From Trichomonas tenax (Eukaryota > Parabasalia > Trichomonadida > Trichomonadidae): a stretch of DNA of 10,627 bases. A program made the position numbers and the translations under genes. Below, in pieces: positions 1-8,287 of this stretch (within the stretch, counting starts at the first letter, position 1; the number at the start of each line of letters is the position of its first letter). A model generated the notes under the pieces. The model was not told the DNA's origin. It made no database searches and saw only the letters and a list, made by a program, of their open reading frames with translations. The stretch covers positions 1 through 10,627 of the forward strand of contig JALKBU010001472.1 of assembly GCA_023091735.1 (NCBI GenBank), written 5' to 3'.

Positions 1-1
1 T

Positions 2-2275
2 GTTTGTGCTGATCATAGCAATGACAATATCATTGTATCTTCTCTTCATAGCATATGTAATTGGTGTGTATTTCTTAAGATCGGGAGTGTTCATATCAAC
101 TTTGAACTTGATCAAGAAGTTGACGAGATCCTTATAACCGTATTTGCATGCATAGTGATAAACTGTTCTTTTGATATGATCTCCTATTCTAAGATCACCA
201 CCAAGCTGAATGAGCCTGATAACAGTATTTAGCTGTTTGTTCATAATAGCGATGTGCAAACAGGTTCTTCCCAAGCTGTTCGGGAAGTTTGGATTGAATT
301 GTTTCTTCTCCTTGAGAAGTTCGAGGAAAGCAATGTTTCCATGTCTGGCAGCAATCATTGCTTCTGTTTCATCGGAGTCGCTCAAAACGTTAATGTATGG
401 CTTGTAATCCAAAAGAACTCTGGCAGCATCAATGTTATCCATTGCAGCTGCAAGAGCTAATGGAGTCATACCCGAGTTATCGATATGATTGATATTGGCT
501 TTGTGTTTCTCGATAAGGAATCTTATAAATTCCTCATTAGGAACATCTGGTTTCCTGCATGCGTGAGAGAGTGCTGTTTCGCCTTGAATGTTTTCTGCTT
601 CAATATTTACACCATGCTCGATGAGGAATTGGGCGCATTTGACTCTGTTGAAAATTCCACAAAAGTGTAATGGTGTGCCGCCTTTGTTATCAAGTGAATT
701 AACATCGAGTCCGTTTTTATAAAGTAATTCGAGTGCATCAATGTTCTGGTGATTTGAGCAAACAGCGAGATGATAAGCATTAATGCCGCTGTGATTTGCA
801 TATTTAACATCTGCACCCATTTCTATCAATTTCGCAACAATGTTTGTAAGCTTTGATGAAGCAGCAATCATGAGCAAAGACATATTGGATTTATCTGTTT
901 GATTTGGATCCTTAAGGAACTGCAATAAGTATTCAGCAACCTTTGCATGGTTTCTTCTAATGTGCATAATAATTGGCGTGTTTCCGAACTCGTCTTTGGC
1001 ATTTGGGTCAAAGCCTGCATCAATTAAAAGCTTGACTAACTCGACATTATCAGTTGCCATGTGAATTGGATCTGTTGATGGATTTGAATCTGGTTTGAAT
1101 CCATACTCGAGCAAAAACTTTGTGATTTCATACGATCCATACGTTGCAGCATCAACAATTGGTGACTGCATAGTCCTTGAGAAGTCAGCTCCATGATCAA
1201 GCAGTGATTTAACAGCTTCAACGCTTCCACAGCCTAAAGCATCTCTCATAAGAAATGCATGTCTCTTAACATCGTATGCATTTGGATCTTCGCCGCGCTC
1301 GAGCAGCATAATGAGAGACCTCGGGCTCACTCCTGCGTAATGGATTGGAAGGTTCTCGTGTTTGTTCTTGAGTTTCAAGCTTGCGCCGTGATCGAGCAAA
1401 AATTGCGTCATGTGATAGAAATCTCTTCGAATTACTGCATTTATTACGTTTTCTCCGAATCTATCACGATAGTTGATATCCTTGTGACGGATCAATATCT
1501 GCGAGATACCTTTGATGCTGTAGAATCGAACACAATCGAGATAAGCTGGTTCGAGTTTGTATTTCTTGTAAAGTCTTTCAACAACATCGTATTTGTGGAA
1601 ATACAATGCGTTCTTGCAGCAGATGACGTCCGGTTGCACTCTGCTTTCAAGGAACTTGATAAGTTCGGGATTGCAAGCATAATATGCTTGTTGAACTGTA
1701 TATTGACTTATACCATCAGAGTGATTGAAGAGATAGTTGAAGCAACGTATGGATCCGAATCTTACGACCATATCCATGAGATGTTCTTCTGGACCAACTT
1801 GTTGTTCGATATTAAAGTCTTTCTTTTCGGCAAATGTCTTCAAACGTGGCAAATCATCGTACATTACTGCGTATTGTATAGAATCTTTTGGAAAATAATC
1901 GTATAAATCTTCAAGTGTTCTATTACTCATTGAAAACTCGATATCATAGTCATCCATAACACCCCTAAGCGCGAGGATCGAGAACAAGACTTTATCTTTT
2001 TGATCAACCCAAAGCGTATTAAGATCGATATTATAATCTTTGACAAAACGTTCAACAAATGTCGCAATGATTTTGATTTTCTTTGGTTGAACTGGTGCCA
2101 TGTTATTGAGCGAATCAACGATGTTTTGATATAAAAGAATTTTTTGTTCCACGAGATTTTTGGCTGATTCATATACAGAGTCCAATGTTTTATCCGTTAC
2201 CTCCCATAAATCTTCGAAAAACTGCTCTATTTCGATAAATTCTTTGGGAAACATTTCTCTCGTGATTGCGGTCAT
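2..2275 (-). CDS. Ankyrin-repeat protein, Trichomonas type (C-terminus beyond window)
   Basis: Seen: reading the minus strand from the ATG at 2275-2273, no stop occurs through base 2, giving 758 codons, so the gene is cut by the left edge. The N-terminal ~270 residues are charged and helical, with no signal peptide or membrane segment. From about residue 271 to the end there are some 14-15 ankyrin repeats of ~33 residues. The best matches have GTPLHF (near residue 530) and GMTPLALAAA (near 600), followed by LLxxGADxN-type turns. Known: ankyrin arrays bind proteins; trichomonads have very large families with a DUF3447-like region before the repeats, and the stretch around residues 160-265 fits that position. 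Inference: a cytoplasmic scaffold or adaptor of unknown partner. The start is supported by an initiator 9 nt upstream. GC content is visibly higher than in flanking DNA, as expected of a maintained gene. Certain as an ankyrin ORF, moderate for DUF3447. Confidence 0.93.
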   Translation of the reverse strand, partial: MTAITREMFPKEFIEIEQFFEDLWEVTDKTLDSVYESAKNLVEQKILLYQNIVDSLNNMAPVQPKKIKIIATFVERFVKDYNIDLNTLWVDQKDKVLFSILALRGVMDDYDIEFSMSNRTLEDLYDYFPKDSIQYAVMYDDLPRLKTFAEKKDFNIEQQVGPEEHLMDMVVRFGSIRCFNYLFNHSDGISQYTVQQAYYACNPELIKFLESRVQPDVICCKNALYFHKYDVVERLYKKYKLEPAYLDCVRFYSIKGISQILIRHKDINYRDRFGENVINAVIRRDFYHMTQFLLDHGASLKLKNKHENLPIHYAGVSPRSLIMLLERGEDPNAYDVKRHAFLMRDALGCGSVEAVKSLLDHGADFSRTMQSPIVDAATYGSYEITKFLLEYGFKPDSNPSTDPIHMATDNVELVKLLIDAGFDPNAKDEFGNTPIIMHIRRNHAKVAEYLLQFLKDPNQTDKSNMSLLMIAASSKLTNIVAKLIEMGADVKYANHSGINAYHLAVCSNHQNIDALELLYKNGLDVNSLDNKGGTPLHFCGIFNRVKCAQFLIEHGVNIEAENIQGETALSHACRKPDVPNEEFIRFLIEKHKANINHIDNSGMTPLALAAAMDNIDAARVLLDYKPYINVLSDSDETEAMIAARHGNIAFLELLKEKKQFNPNFPNSLGRTCLHIAIMNKQLNTVIRLIQLGGDLRIGDHIKRTVYHYACKYGYKDLVNFLIKFKVDMNTPDLKKYTPITYAMKRRYNDIVIAMISTN

Positions 2276-2279
2276 TATT

Positions 2280-2286
2280 AAAATGA
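2280..2286 (-). promoter_or_regulatory. Trichomonas-type initiator (Inr) of the ankyrin gene
   Basis: On the minus strand the bases read TCATTTT, followed shortly by the ATG at 2275. This fits the known T. vaginalis initiator TCA+1Py(T/A), with transcription starting at the A (2284) and a 5' untranslated leader of only 9 nt, typical for this organism. It supports the chosen start codon. The motif is short and AT-rich, so position is the main support. Confidence 0.6.
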
Positions 2287-2366
2287 TTAAAAAGATTTCA
2301 CAAAAGAAATATTTTCATGATTTGCAAATCAGTGTCCGCTCAAAGTCATTTTATTCAAAATTTTTG

Positions 2367-2419
2367 CATAATATTATCTCAAAATTGAGATTTCATCTAA
2401 ATTTTGAGATAATATTATG
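2367..2419. repeat. Inverted repeat, 20-bp perfect arms, upstream of ankyrin gene
   Basis: Arms 2367-2386 and 2400-2419 are perfectly complementary with a 13-nt loop. Allowing one bulged G, pairing extends about 5 bp further outward. The core word is TCTCAAAATT / AATTTTGAGA. It sits about 80-135 bp upstream of the ankyrin initiator, so it could be a paired protein-binding site or a small decayed foldback element. Confidence 0.8.
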
Positions 2420-2424
2420 GCAAA

Positions 2425-2490
2425 CTTTATCTCAATTTTGAACAAAAACATCATCATTTTAATTCTTTATTGTTCAAAATTGATATAAAG
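2425..2490. repeat. Second inverted repeat with the same core word
   Basis: Arms 2425-2443 and 2472-2490 are complementary over 19 bp with one mismatch and a 28-nt spacer. Each arm again contains a TCAATTTTGA-like word shared with the neighbouring inverted repeat at 2367-2419. Four related copies of this word therefore lie within about 125 bp upstream of the ankyrin gene. Confidence 0.7.
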
Positions 2491-3679
2491 CCTTATAAAA
2501 TAAAAACTCGATTCAGACGAAATTAATTTGTTTTTTGAAAAGGGTAACTCTTTTTCTCAAAACACTTTGGCTTGCTACTTTGGATATAGCTTCTATAGGC
2601 CTATAGAAACAATATATCTATGGAGTGCAAGGCAATCCAATTTTGCAATTTCGAGATATGATGCGATGAAATCTCTCGAATTTTGATAACCTTATTTTAA
2701 TAGATAGTTTTCGCAGCAATTGAACATTGAACAATGAATGTTGGTTTGTTGCAATGAGCAATACAACTAACTGCATTAGAGGTAAAATACATTCAGTGAA
2801 TAAATTAGTCTCAATTACTTATATTTCACAAAGATAATTAGCTCACAAAACTAACTTCGTTTAAACACTTGAGTTTATACGCCAATACATTTATTAGTGC
2901 TAAGATATTCATTTGATATTCAGAAGCAATCAGTTTTCCAATATACTTTTTATAATGAATATTGCAATATTTAAACTTAAGCAGTCTAATACATATCAAT
3001 CATCTAAATTCGATCTGTTTAAGATACATATTGTAGCAAAGCGGTAATTGTCTATATTTATACAAGCATTTTGATGTTGTGTGCTTTTTGACAAATAAAC
3101 TTTATGATATGGCATGTAAAAATTTGTCATGTCAAATTGGTATGTAAACAAAAAAAAAATAATTTGGAGTGAGAGTTCGATATATCACTATGCTCGTGTT
3201 ATGTATATAATGCCTAACTTTGCCGCGAAAATCTAATATCATGAGATATCAGTCTCGAAATGCAATGAGTTTTAATGAATGGTTAGAGTAGTATGATATA
3301 TGGCATGTGATGCAAAACTAAGCCAGGAGAGGAGAGCTAAGTAAAGTCGAAAATTAAATTGATCCAATTCACAAAATTAAATATTGAAGAATATTTCTGT
3401 TGTGGATGTCATGCGCTCTATGAATCTATATTGCTGTCATATGATTGATGCCTCTGCAAGCTCATGCAGCGGAGTTAGCCATTAAGGAGCCCAACATTTG
3501 TAAAAATTTGATTTTTTTGTGATAAAACCTTCGAATTTTACCGAAGATATATTTGAAAAAGTGAAACTACAGGGATATTCTAAAAGTTAAGACAAAAAGT
3601 TCCAGGAAAGTACAATAATACTAGTATATCGTCCTGTTTGATTTTAAATTATAATCACACTTTAAAGTTTTCAAGTTAA
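2491..3679. other. AT-rich intergenic region without recognisable gene
   Basis: No reading frame of convincing length or composition was found on either strand, and no tRNA or known RNA was recognised. Only simple features stand out: an 18-bp perfect palindrome at 2591-2608, an A9 run near 3150, and scattered AT-rich words. It separates the ankyrin gene from the BspA-like remnants. Confidence 0.6.
2591..2608. repeat. 18-bp perfect palindrome
   Basis: TTCTATAGG followed directly by its reverse complement CCTATAGAA, with no spacer. It lies in non-coding DNA; it may be a dimeric binding site or chance. No adjacent start codon or initiator links it to a gene. Confidence 0.55.
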
Positions 3680-4207
3680 TATAAATTCTACTATATTCAA
3701 TGGGATTATCCGCTAGCTTTTTATCCTATAGTATCACGGAATTTGTCATCAGTTGAAATAAATGGATTCCATGCAGCAAAAGCATTAAAATATATCAATC
3801 TGAGTCTTTGTCAATTAACTGTTATTAACGAAAATGTATTTCGCAATCGACTGATCGAAACAGTGATACTTCCACCTACTCTAAAGATAATTAAAAAAAG
3901 TGCAATCAAGGATTGCTCGATTAATACTTTGATTATACCACAAAATGTTACAAACATCTCTGATGTTGCTATTGCAACGTGCAGTAACTTGAAAATCATT
4001 GTTTATTTAGGTGTTACTTATTTTTCATATAACAACATCATTATTTCTTGTCCAAGCATCACTGAACTCGTATCGCTTGATTATGTTGAGTGTATACCGG
4101 TAGTGTGCCAAACATGGTGCGATTCACATTCATTAAATTTCTTGTTGTTCCAGATATTTATTTCTCCAATAATTGTATTTCATAAACAATATTTTATTAT
4201 GAATTAA
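3680..4207 (+). pseudogene. BspA-like leucine-rich-repeat fragment (degenerate)
   Basis: Seen: the frame is open from 3680 to the stop at 4205 but has no ATG in its first half; the earliest possible non-standard start is a TTG at 3743. The translation contains consecutive TpLRR/LRR_5-type units of about 23 residues, such as LPPTLKIIKKSAIKDC, then TLIIPQNVTNISDVAIATC and a further NLKII unit. Known: such repeats define the BspA-like surface antigens greatly expanded in trichomonads. No signal peptide or transmembrane helix is present. Near 4141 the sequence reads better if one moves to the frame of the next fragment (4201-4569), indicating an indel. Inference: an N-terminally truncated relic of a surface LRR gene. 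The family call is fairly secure, its dead status likely. Confidence 0.7.
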
Positions 4208-4569
4208 AAAGAGTTGCCATAAATATATTAAATCGAGCAAATTTACAAGTTTCAATCCAAGTTGGACATTCAACAGGATCGAATGCAACACAATTAAGCG
4301 CATTCGATATAACAGGGATTCGAGAAAACATTAAAGATGGATATTACGATGTAACTCGAATCTCTTTAATTCCTGGACAAGAATTCATGATATTATTTAA
4401 TGGAAAGTCTGTATTTCCAAGATAAGCAATGATTTTAAGAAAATCACACTTTCAAATTGCATCATCAGCAATAGAATTTACTGATTTAGGTATAATCAAA
4501 TATTTAATTCTGAAATATTGATGTATTGATTCCGGAAACAATATAAATTCTAATGTTCTGGTTAAATAA
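4201..4569 (+). pseudogene. Downstream continuation of broken BspA-like gene
   Basis: Frame 1 carries coding-like sequence (for example NIKDGYYDVTRISLIPGQEF) interrupted by a TAA at 4423, a TGA at 4519 and a TAA at 4567. The same frame also reads sensibly before 4201 back to about 4141, apart from a TAA near 4183, and joins the preceding LRR fragment through an apparent frameshift. No recognisable domain is visible, so it may be the C-terminal part of the LRR gene or an unrelated relic. At least three in-frame stops argue strongly against function. Confidence 0.5.
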
Positions 4570-4578
4570 AAGGTATAT

Positions 4579-4965
4579 TTATTGAGTATAGATATCCTTC
4601 ATTCTTTGAGATTTATAAATTTCAAATCCTTCTATTGATGTAATACCTGCATACGCAAGTTCTCCAATTGTTTGGATTCCAGAAAAGTTTGGAATAACAA
4701 TTACATTGTTTGCAACCATAACAAGTTTTCGAAAATCTTTTGGGAAAATACAATTTTCTGAAGATGCAAATTGTAGATTGTTGTTGTCCATATTCATCGA
4801 TAATAGATTATAATTTTGATTGAAGAAATAGCCAGTGAATATAGTGGTTGAAGCAGAAATGTTTAAATTCATTGTTGTTCTTTCCAACAAATGTATTTCT
4901 ACCAATAGAGGTTAATAATTTTGTCAAAATTGAACAAAATTCAAAGGCACTATCTATAATACTAT
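4579..4965 (-). pseudogene. Second BspA-like LRR fragment, opposite strand, frameshifted
   Basis: Minus-strand reading from about 4965 gives a typical BspA-like LRR unit, including LLTSIGRNTFVGKNN. A frame change near 4875 then leads into a frame that runs to the stop just below 4579. This second part again has LRR-like segments (IPNFSGIQTIGELAYAGI, then TSIEGFEI). The second frame starts at ATG only well inside (around 4872) and at a TTG further up. Both pieces together look like one LRR gene broken by an indel and lacking both ends. It faces the plus-strand relic at 3680-4569 tail to tail, so they are remnants of two genes, or of an inverted duplication. No membrane anchor or signal peptide was seen. 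Confidence 0.6.
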
Positions 4966-5053
4966 AATAATATCAAATAGATATCATCGAAGTAAGAGAG
5001 AGTAGAGAGATATTTCGATGATAAATGACGTGTCAAAAAATGAATAAAAATAA

Positions 5054-6229
5054 ATAAAAAGTGATATTTTTTATAATAAGTTTCTCACATTCAATCGGAA
5101 AGATCAGGGCAAAGGTGAGGACAAAGTCACAGAGTCATTCAGTGCCAGTAAGCACACATTCTTGTTCTCCAGTCCATGTCCCGGTTCACAAGACTGCACT
5201 CCTTACGTCGTCAACCTTAGCCGCGGCCGCTATCAATTTGAACTTTGGGGCTCTGGCTCCGCATCTGTTGCTAACGGCGGCTATGTTTCTGGAATCCTTA
5301 AAGTCGACAAACTTCAACAATTTTATTTTGTTGTTGGAATGAAGAATTCTAAATATAACGCCAATAATTCAACACGTGCCATGGTCGATATTCCAAATGG
5401 TGCTTCAGACATTCGATTATTTTATGATAAAAATTGGTTCGAATTTGAATCATTGAAGAGTCGAATTATTGTTGCCGGCGCCGGAGGAAACATTGTTGGG
5501 TATCATATAGGCGATACAGAAGGCTATGCTACAGTTGAAGGTGATTATGCATATGCAGGAGGCCTAAATGGCACAATAGGGATATATGGTAATCATCCCT
5601 CTTATAGTGATATTCCTTGCTACGGTAATCCAGGAACACAATCTGAAGGTGGAGATGGAGGAATCATTATTCGTTCATCTTATAGCAACTCCTACTTTGG
5701 ACTGAAAGGAAGATTTGGAATCGGAGGAGAACCTGGTTTAGGTGTTAACAAAATTGATGGATATCCTTATTTCAATGGCTATGCAGGCGTTGGAGGATAT
5801 TTTGGAAGTGGAGGCTCCGCAGGTTGTATATCTGGATGGTGGAATCCTTTTGGAACATCAGGAGGTTCATCATTTATTTCGGGATATAAAGGATGTTTGG
5901 CAATCGATGAAAGTTCAACAGAGAATTCAATCAAAATGACTGAGCAGAGTGTCCACTATTCTAATATATCATTTCAGAATCCAGTTATGATCGATGGCCA
6001 TGGACGTGATTGGTCGCGTGGATTTGCCGGAAGTTATCTTCCAATTCCATGTCCACGCAACAACAGTTTCTATTCCTTAGGTTTTGGCCATGGCGGTGAT
6101 GGTTTCATTCGTATCAGTATTCTTCAACCAGAGAACACCATCATTCCAATTCGACATTCATCTATACATCTTCTTTTTGTTTCTGTTTTTATCACTATCG
6201 AAAACAAAAAAAATATGTCTTCTTTATAA
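5054..6229 (+). CDS. Gly-rich domain protein (PF12810-like), 5' end uncertain
   Basis: Seen: the frame is open from 5054 to TAA at 6229. The first ATG is at 5339, inside the conserved region, and a TTG lies at 5162, so the authentic start is missing or lost. The translation has the features of the Gly_rich family: a CPGSQDCTPYVV segment, a YQFELWGSGS strand, GAGGN, GGDGGI, GIGGEPGLG, GVGGYFGSGGSAG, then GTSGGSSFISGYKGC and a terminal HGGDGFIRISIL. Known: a related Gly-rich domain occurs in the extracellular part of ALK/LTK receptors, and trichomonads encode many such proteins, often surface-anchored. The tail (from about 6145) has a short hydrophobic stretch followed by ENKK; the alternative frame there has a longer hydrophobic run, so a late frameshift is possible. 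A 93-bp segment is duplicated at 6551. Inference: surface protein gene, possibly a 5'-broken copy. Confidence 0.68.
   Translation: MKSDIFYNKFLTFNRKDQGKGEDKVTESFSASKHTFLFSSPCPGSQDCTPYVVNLSRGRYQFELWGSGSASVANGGYVSGILKVDKLQQFYFVVGMKNSKYNANNSTRAMVDIPNGASDIRLFYDKNWFEFESLKSRIIVAGAGGNIVGYHIGDTEGYATVEGDYAYAGGLNGTIGIYGNHPSYSDIPCYGNPGTQSEGGDGGIIIRSSYSNSYFGLKGRFGIGGEPGLGVNKIDGYPYFNGYAGVGGYFGSGGSAGCISGWWNPFGTSGGSSFISGYKGCLAIDESSTENSIKMTEQSVHYSNISFQNPVMIDGHGRDWSRGFAGSYLPIPCPRNNSFYSLGFGHGGDGFIRISILQPENTIIPIRHSSIHLLFVSVFITIENKKNMSSL
5950..6042 (+). repeat. Direct repeat copy 1 (inside Gly-rich gene)
   Basis: This 93-bp segment encodes the VHYSNISFQNPVMIDGHGRD region of the Gly-rich protein. It matches 6551-6643 with only four substitutions and no gap, at a constant offset of 601 bp. 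Confidence 0.95.
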
Positions 6230-6550
6230 TATAACAAAGCAAAATCTGATGCAATGTTTCATTTGTATTATAATGAAATAATGGAAACAAATTCATTTAG
6301 ATTTGACGAAAAAAGTTGACGCTATCGAAATATGGCATTCATGCTTTGGCAATTCAGATCCAAATTTTATAAAATATTGATATCAAATCCACCTCAAATT
6401 CGATATTAATTTAAGAAATCATCTTCAAAACTCAACAATATGGTTTTGTGGTCATTACTGATGGTAGTCCACAATTACTCCCTTTTCCTTCGATAACTGT
6501 TCTCGAAGCGGTGATGGAACTGTCGTCTACTTTGTCTGCCATGGATCAAT
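6230..6550 (+). other. Degenerate region between Gly-rich gene and its repeated fragment
   Basis: No complete gene is present. One plus frame running into the repeated fragment contains sequence of coding flavour (for example DNCSRSGDGTVVYFVCHGS just before 6551), but it is cut by stops near 6380 and 6460. This could be a decayed exon-like remnant of another family member or chance; nothing was recognised. Confidence 0.4.
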
Positions 6551-6643
6551 TGTCCACTATTCTAATATATCATTTCAGAATCCAGTTATGATCGATGGCC
6601 ATCGATGTGATTGGTCGCGTGGCTTTGCCGGGAGTTATCTTCC
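6551..6643 (+). repeat. Direct repeat copy 2 (orphan fragment of Gly-rich gene)
   Basis: Copy of 5950-6042 with four mismatches (about 96% identity). Both ends of the similarity are abrupt: the upstream context differs completely and the downstream sequence diverges right after the CTTCC at 6643. It keeps an open frame locally, but the surrounding frame has several stops. It is either a partial tandem duplication or the remnant of a second Gly-rich gene whose other parts were replaced. Confidence 0.9.
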
Positions 6644-7848
6644 GAGGAGGTACGAGATGAGGTGAAAATTGAGAGGGCAAGACTCGTCATTTTTGTTTTT
6701 TTTGGGCTTTTCGGTATTAAATAAAAGGATTTTTACTCACTTCAACGAGCAGGCAGTTGCAGCATGCCTATGCTGATTATCATATAGTGTTTGTCCTGGT
6801 ATCTAATTTGAGGTCAATGATATCATATTTAAAGATTTTCTAAAAAGATTGACAACTAACTGTCGTTGTAGAATAATGTATATTGATATATAGCTATATA
6901 GCTTATTTTAAATGAAATACAATATTGATTTAAAAAGAAAATAGAGATTAGACATAGAATCAGATGTATGTTTATTTGCATGACTTTGGCGATAAGTGGT
7001 ACATGTGTGCCATGCATTTATAGCTCTCCTGCATTGATAAAGTGAATGATCTTTATGATATAAAAGTGACAGCCTATGGACTCATTAAACGAGGATCATA
7101 GGCCGGCCTTATGCTTATATTTGGATACATATAGGTGATAACATACTCATATGTGTGCTTCCTATGTGTGTGTACCAAAGATGTGTGTTTGTTGCAATGT
7201 ATTTATGCTGTGCAATCGCTTAAATGACACCGTGCGCAAGATTGACAACTCGCTTGTTTCAACACAATCGAGTGTCTTTGAGCACTCTGAAGCACTAGTC
7301 CATATATAAATAAGTATGCAACACCTTATGGAATGATTTTGGTCTATTTTATTGAAATTTTGATTATATTCAATTTCATATTGTGGCAAATCTTTCAATA
7401 AATACACTTTATAGTGTATATATGTAATATATACACTATATATCATTTATAGAAAACTCATATTATTGCTAAACTTTAAGCGATGACGCAAATCTGAGCA
7501 TTTTAATAGCTTTATGATATTGTATAAGTATGGATATGATATATGTTTGTGTATTGTGTGAAGAGTACACTGTTTAATGCACTCTACATACTTGAAAATG
7601 TCCAATGATAAATATCTAACACTAAAAATGACAAAAGATAACTATTCTTCAATCCCCACCTGTCCAATTATATGTATAACTGGATAAATTGGATCGAAAT
7701 ATATGTTTCTGTTAAAATAAAGCATAATTGCGCATTTTTATATTTTTTGAGCGATTTGAAAGCTTACAGTATCTATGTTAATCACTCATTCATGTGCTAA
7801 TCAACAAAATGCTGTAAAGTAACTTAGAAAACAGAGATTATGATCCAA
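6644..7848. other. AT-rich non-coding stretch
   Basis: No supported gene on either strand. A 94-codon minus frame at 7162-7446 has low-complexity composition, overlaps a TA-rich foldback at its start and shows no domain, so it is probably chance. The only structures noted are the hairpin at 7410-7440 and short TA-rich palindromic words near 6880-6900. The first ~80 bases after 6643 are less AT-rich and end in a T8 run. Confidence 0.55.
7410..7440. repeat. TA-rich hairpin, 13-bp perfect arms
   Basis: Arms 7410-7422 (TATAGTGTATATA) and 7428-7440 (TATATACACTATA) are perfectly complementary around a 5-nt loop. The composition is simple, so such a structure is not surprising in this AT-rich DNA. 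Confidence 0.75.
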
Positions 7849-7958
7849 AAGATCGAATATCATTGAAAATGGCGTGTTTCTTGCTCATTTCATCCAACAC
7901 ATAGATATGTGGGAGGAAATGAGCAAGAAACACGCCATTTTCAATGATATTCGATCTT
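7849..7958. repeat. Long near-perfect hairpin (42-bp perfect arms, about 110 bp in all)
   Basis: Left arm 7849-7890 and right arm 7917-7958 are perfectly complementary over 42 bp. Pairing then continues inward across the 26-nt centre, with single mismatches at 7892/7915, 7896/7911 and 7900/7907, almost to the tip near 7902-7905. The arms are not simple sequence; they contain words such as GGCGTGTTTCTTGCTC. Complete preservation of both arms implies recent origin or active maintenance. Candidates are a foldback/MITE-like element, a junction of an inverted duplication, or a transcribed precursor hairpin. No clear target-site duplication was seen at the borders. Confidence 0.95.
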
Positions 7959-8080
7959 GAAAAATAAATAAACGCTACATTTCATTATGGATGGTATACG
8001 TCAAATATCTGTGAGCTGCAGATGTAATGTTCGTGCTTGCTATTGCCTAGAGTCGTCAATTTATAAAAAAAAATAAATGC

Positions 8081-8166
8081 CATCAAAAATGATCAATTTC
8101 AAGCACAAATTCTCCAGAACAACAAATATCTGCAGAAACTGTGCCAGAAATCGATAATTTTTGATG
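8081..8166. repeat. Imperfect 86-bp hairpin
   Basis: Arms 8081-8100 and 8147-8166 pair at 18 of 20 positions. After a 2-nt internal mismatch, GCAC/GTGC (8103-8106 with 8141-8144) continues the stem. It could be a small structured RNA or a foldback. It does not have tRNA-like arms. It lies 122 bp right of the long hairpin. Confidence 0.6.
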
Positions 8167-8188
8167 ATATTATTTAACGAATAAATAT

Positions 8189-8263
8189 GATGATATATAT
8201 AATGGTTAAGATTCCACCAAACTGTCGGAACCCTCGCCATTATATTTTTTTAAAAAACTCATA
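8189..8263 (+). repeat. Tandem unit copy 1 (~75 bp)
   Basis: It opens with GATGATATATATAATGGTT and closes with TTAAAAAACTCATA, the same ends as the copy at 8288-8363, spaced 99-100 bp away. Within the unit ATATAATGG pairs with CCATTATAT (9 bp). The middle differs between copies except for CTGTCGG. Confidence 0.8.
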
Positions 8264-8287
8264 AATAAAACATAAATCATCTTAATA

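Noticed and set aside
1259..1906. 215-codon plus-strand frame inside the ankyrin gene
   Set aside because: It is the antisense of a clearly coding ankyrin frame and has no domain of its own; the starting point is not preceded by an initiator.
4982..5023. Inverted repeat with 10-bp arms (TATCATCGAA / TTCGATGATA)
   Set aside because: Real pairing but short arms and a 22-nt spacer of AG-rich sequence; not clearly above expectation, though it lies just before the Gly-rich gene.
5085..5091. Host-type initiator TCACATT upstream of the Gly-rich gene
   Set aside because: It fits the motif, but no ATG follows in any useful frame, so it cannot be assigned as a working promoter.
6084..6281. Alternative frame with a longer hydrophobic tail at the end of the Gly-rich gene
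   Set aside because: It could be a frameshifted membrane anchor, but the main frame runs intact through the conserved GGDGFIRISIL end; too weak to call on its own.
7162..7446. 94-codon minus-strand frame
   Set aside because: Low-complexity composition, start inside a TA-rich hairpin, no domain, no supporting signal; likely chance in AT-rich DNA.
8081..8166. tRNA-like gene
   Set aside because: Length and foldback suggested it, but no anticodon arm, T-loop consensus or D-arm is visible; only one long stem.
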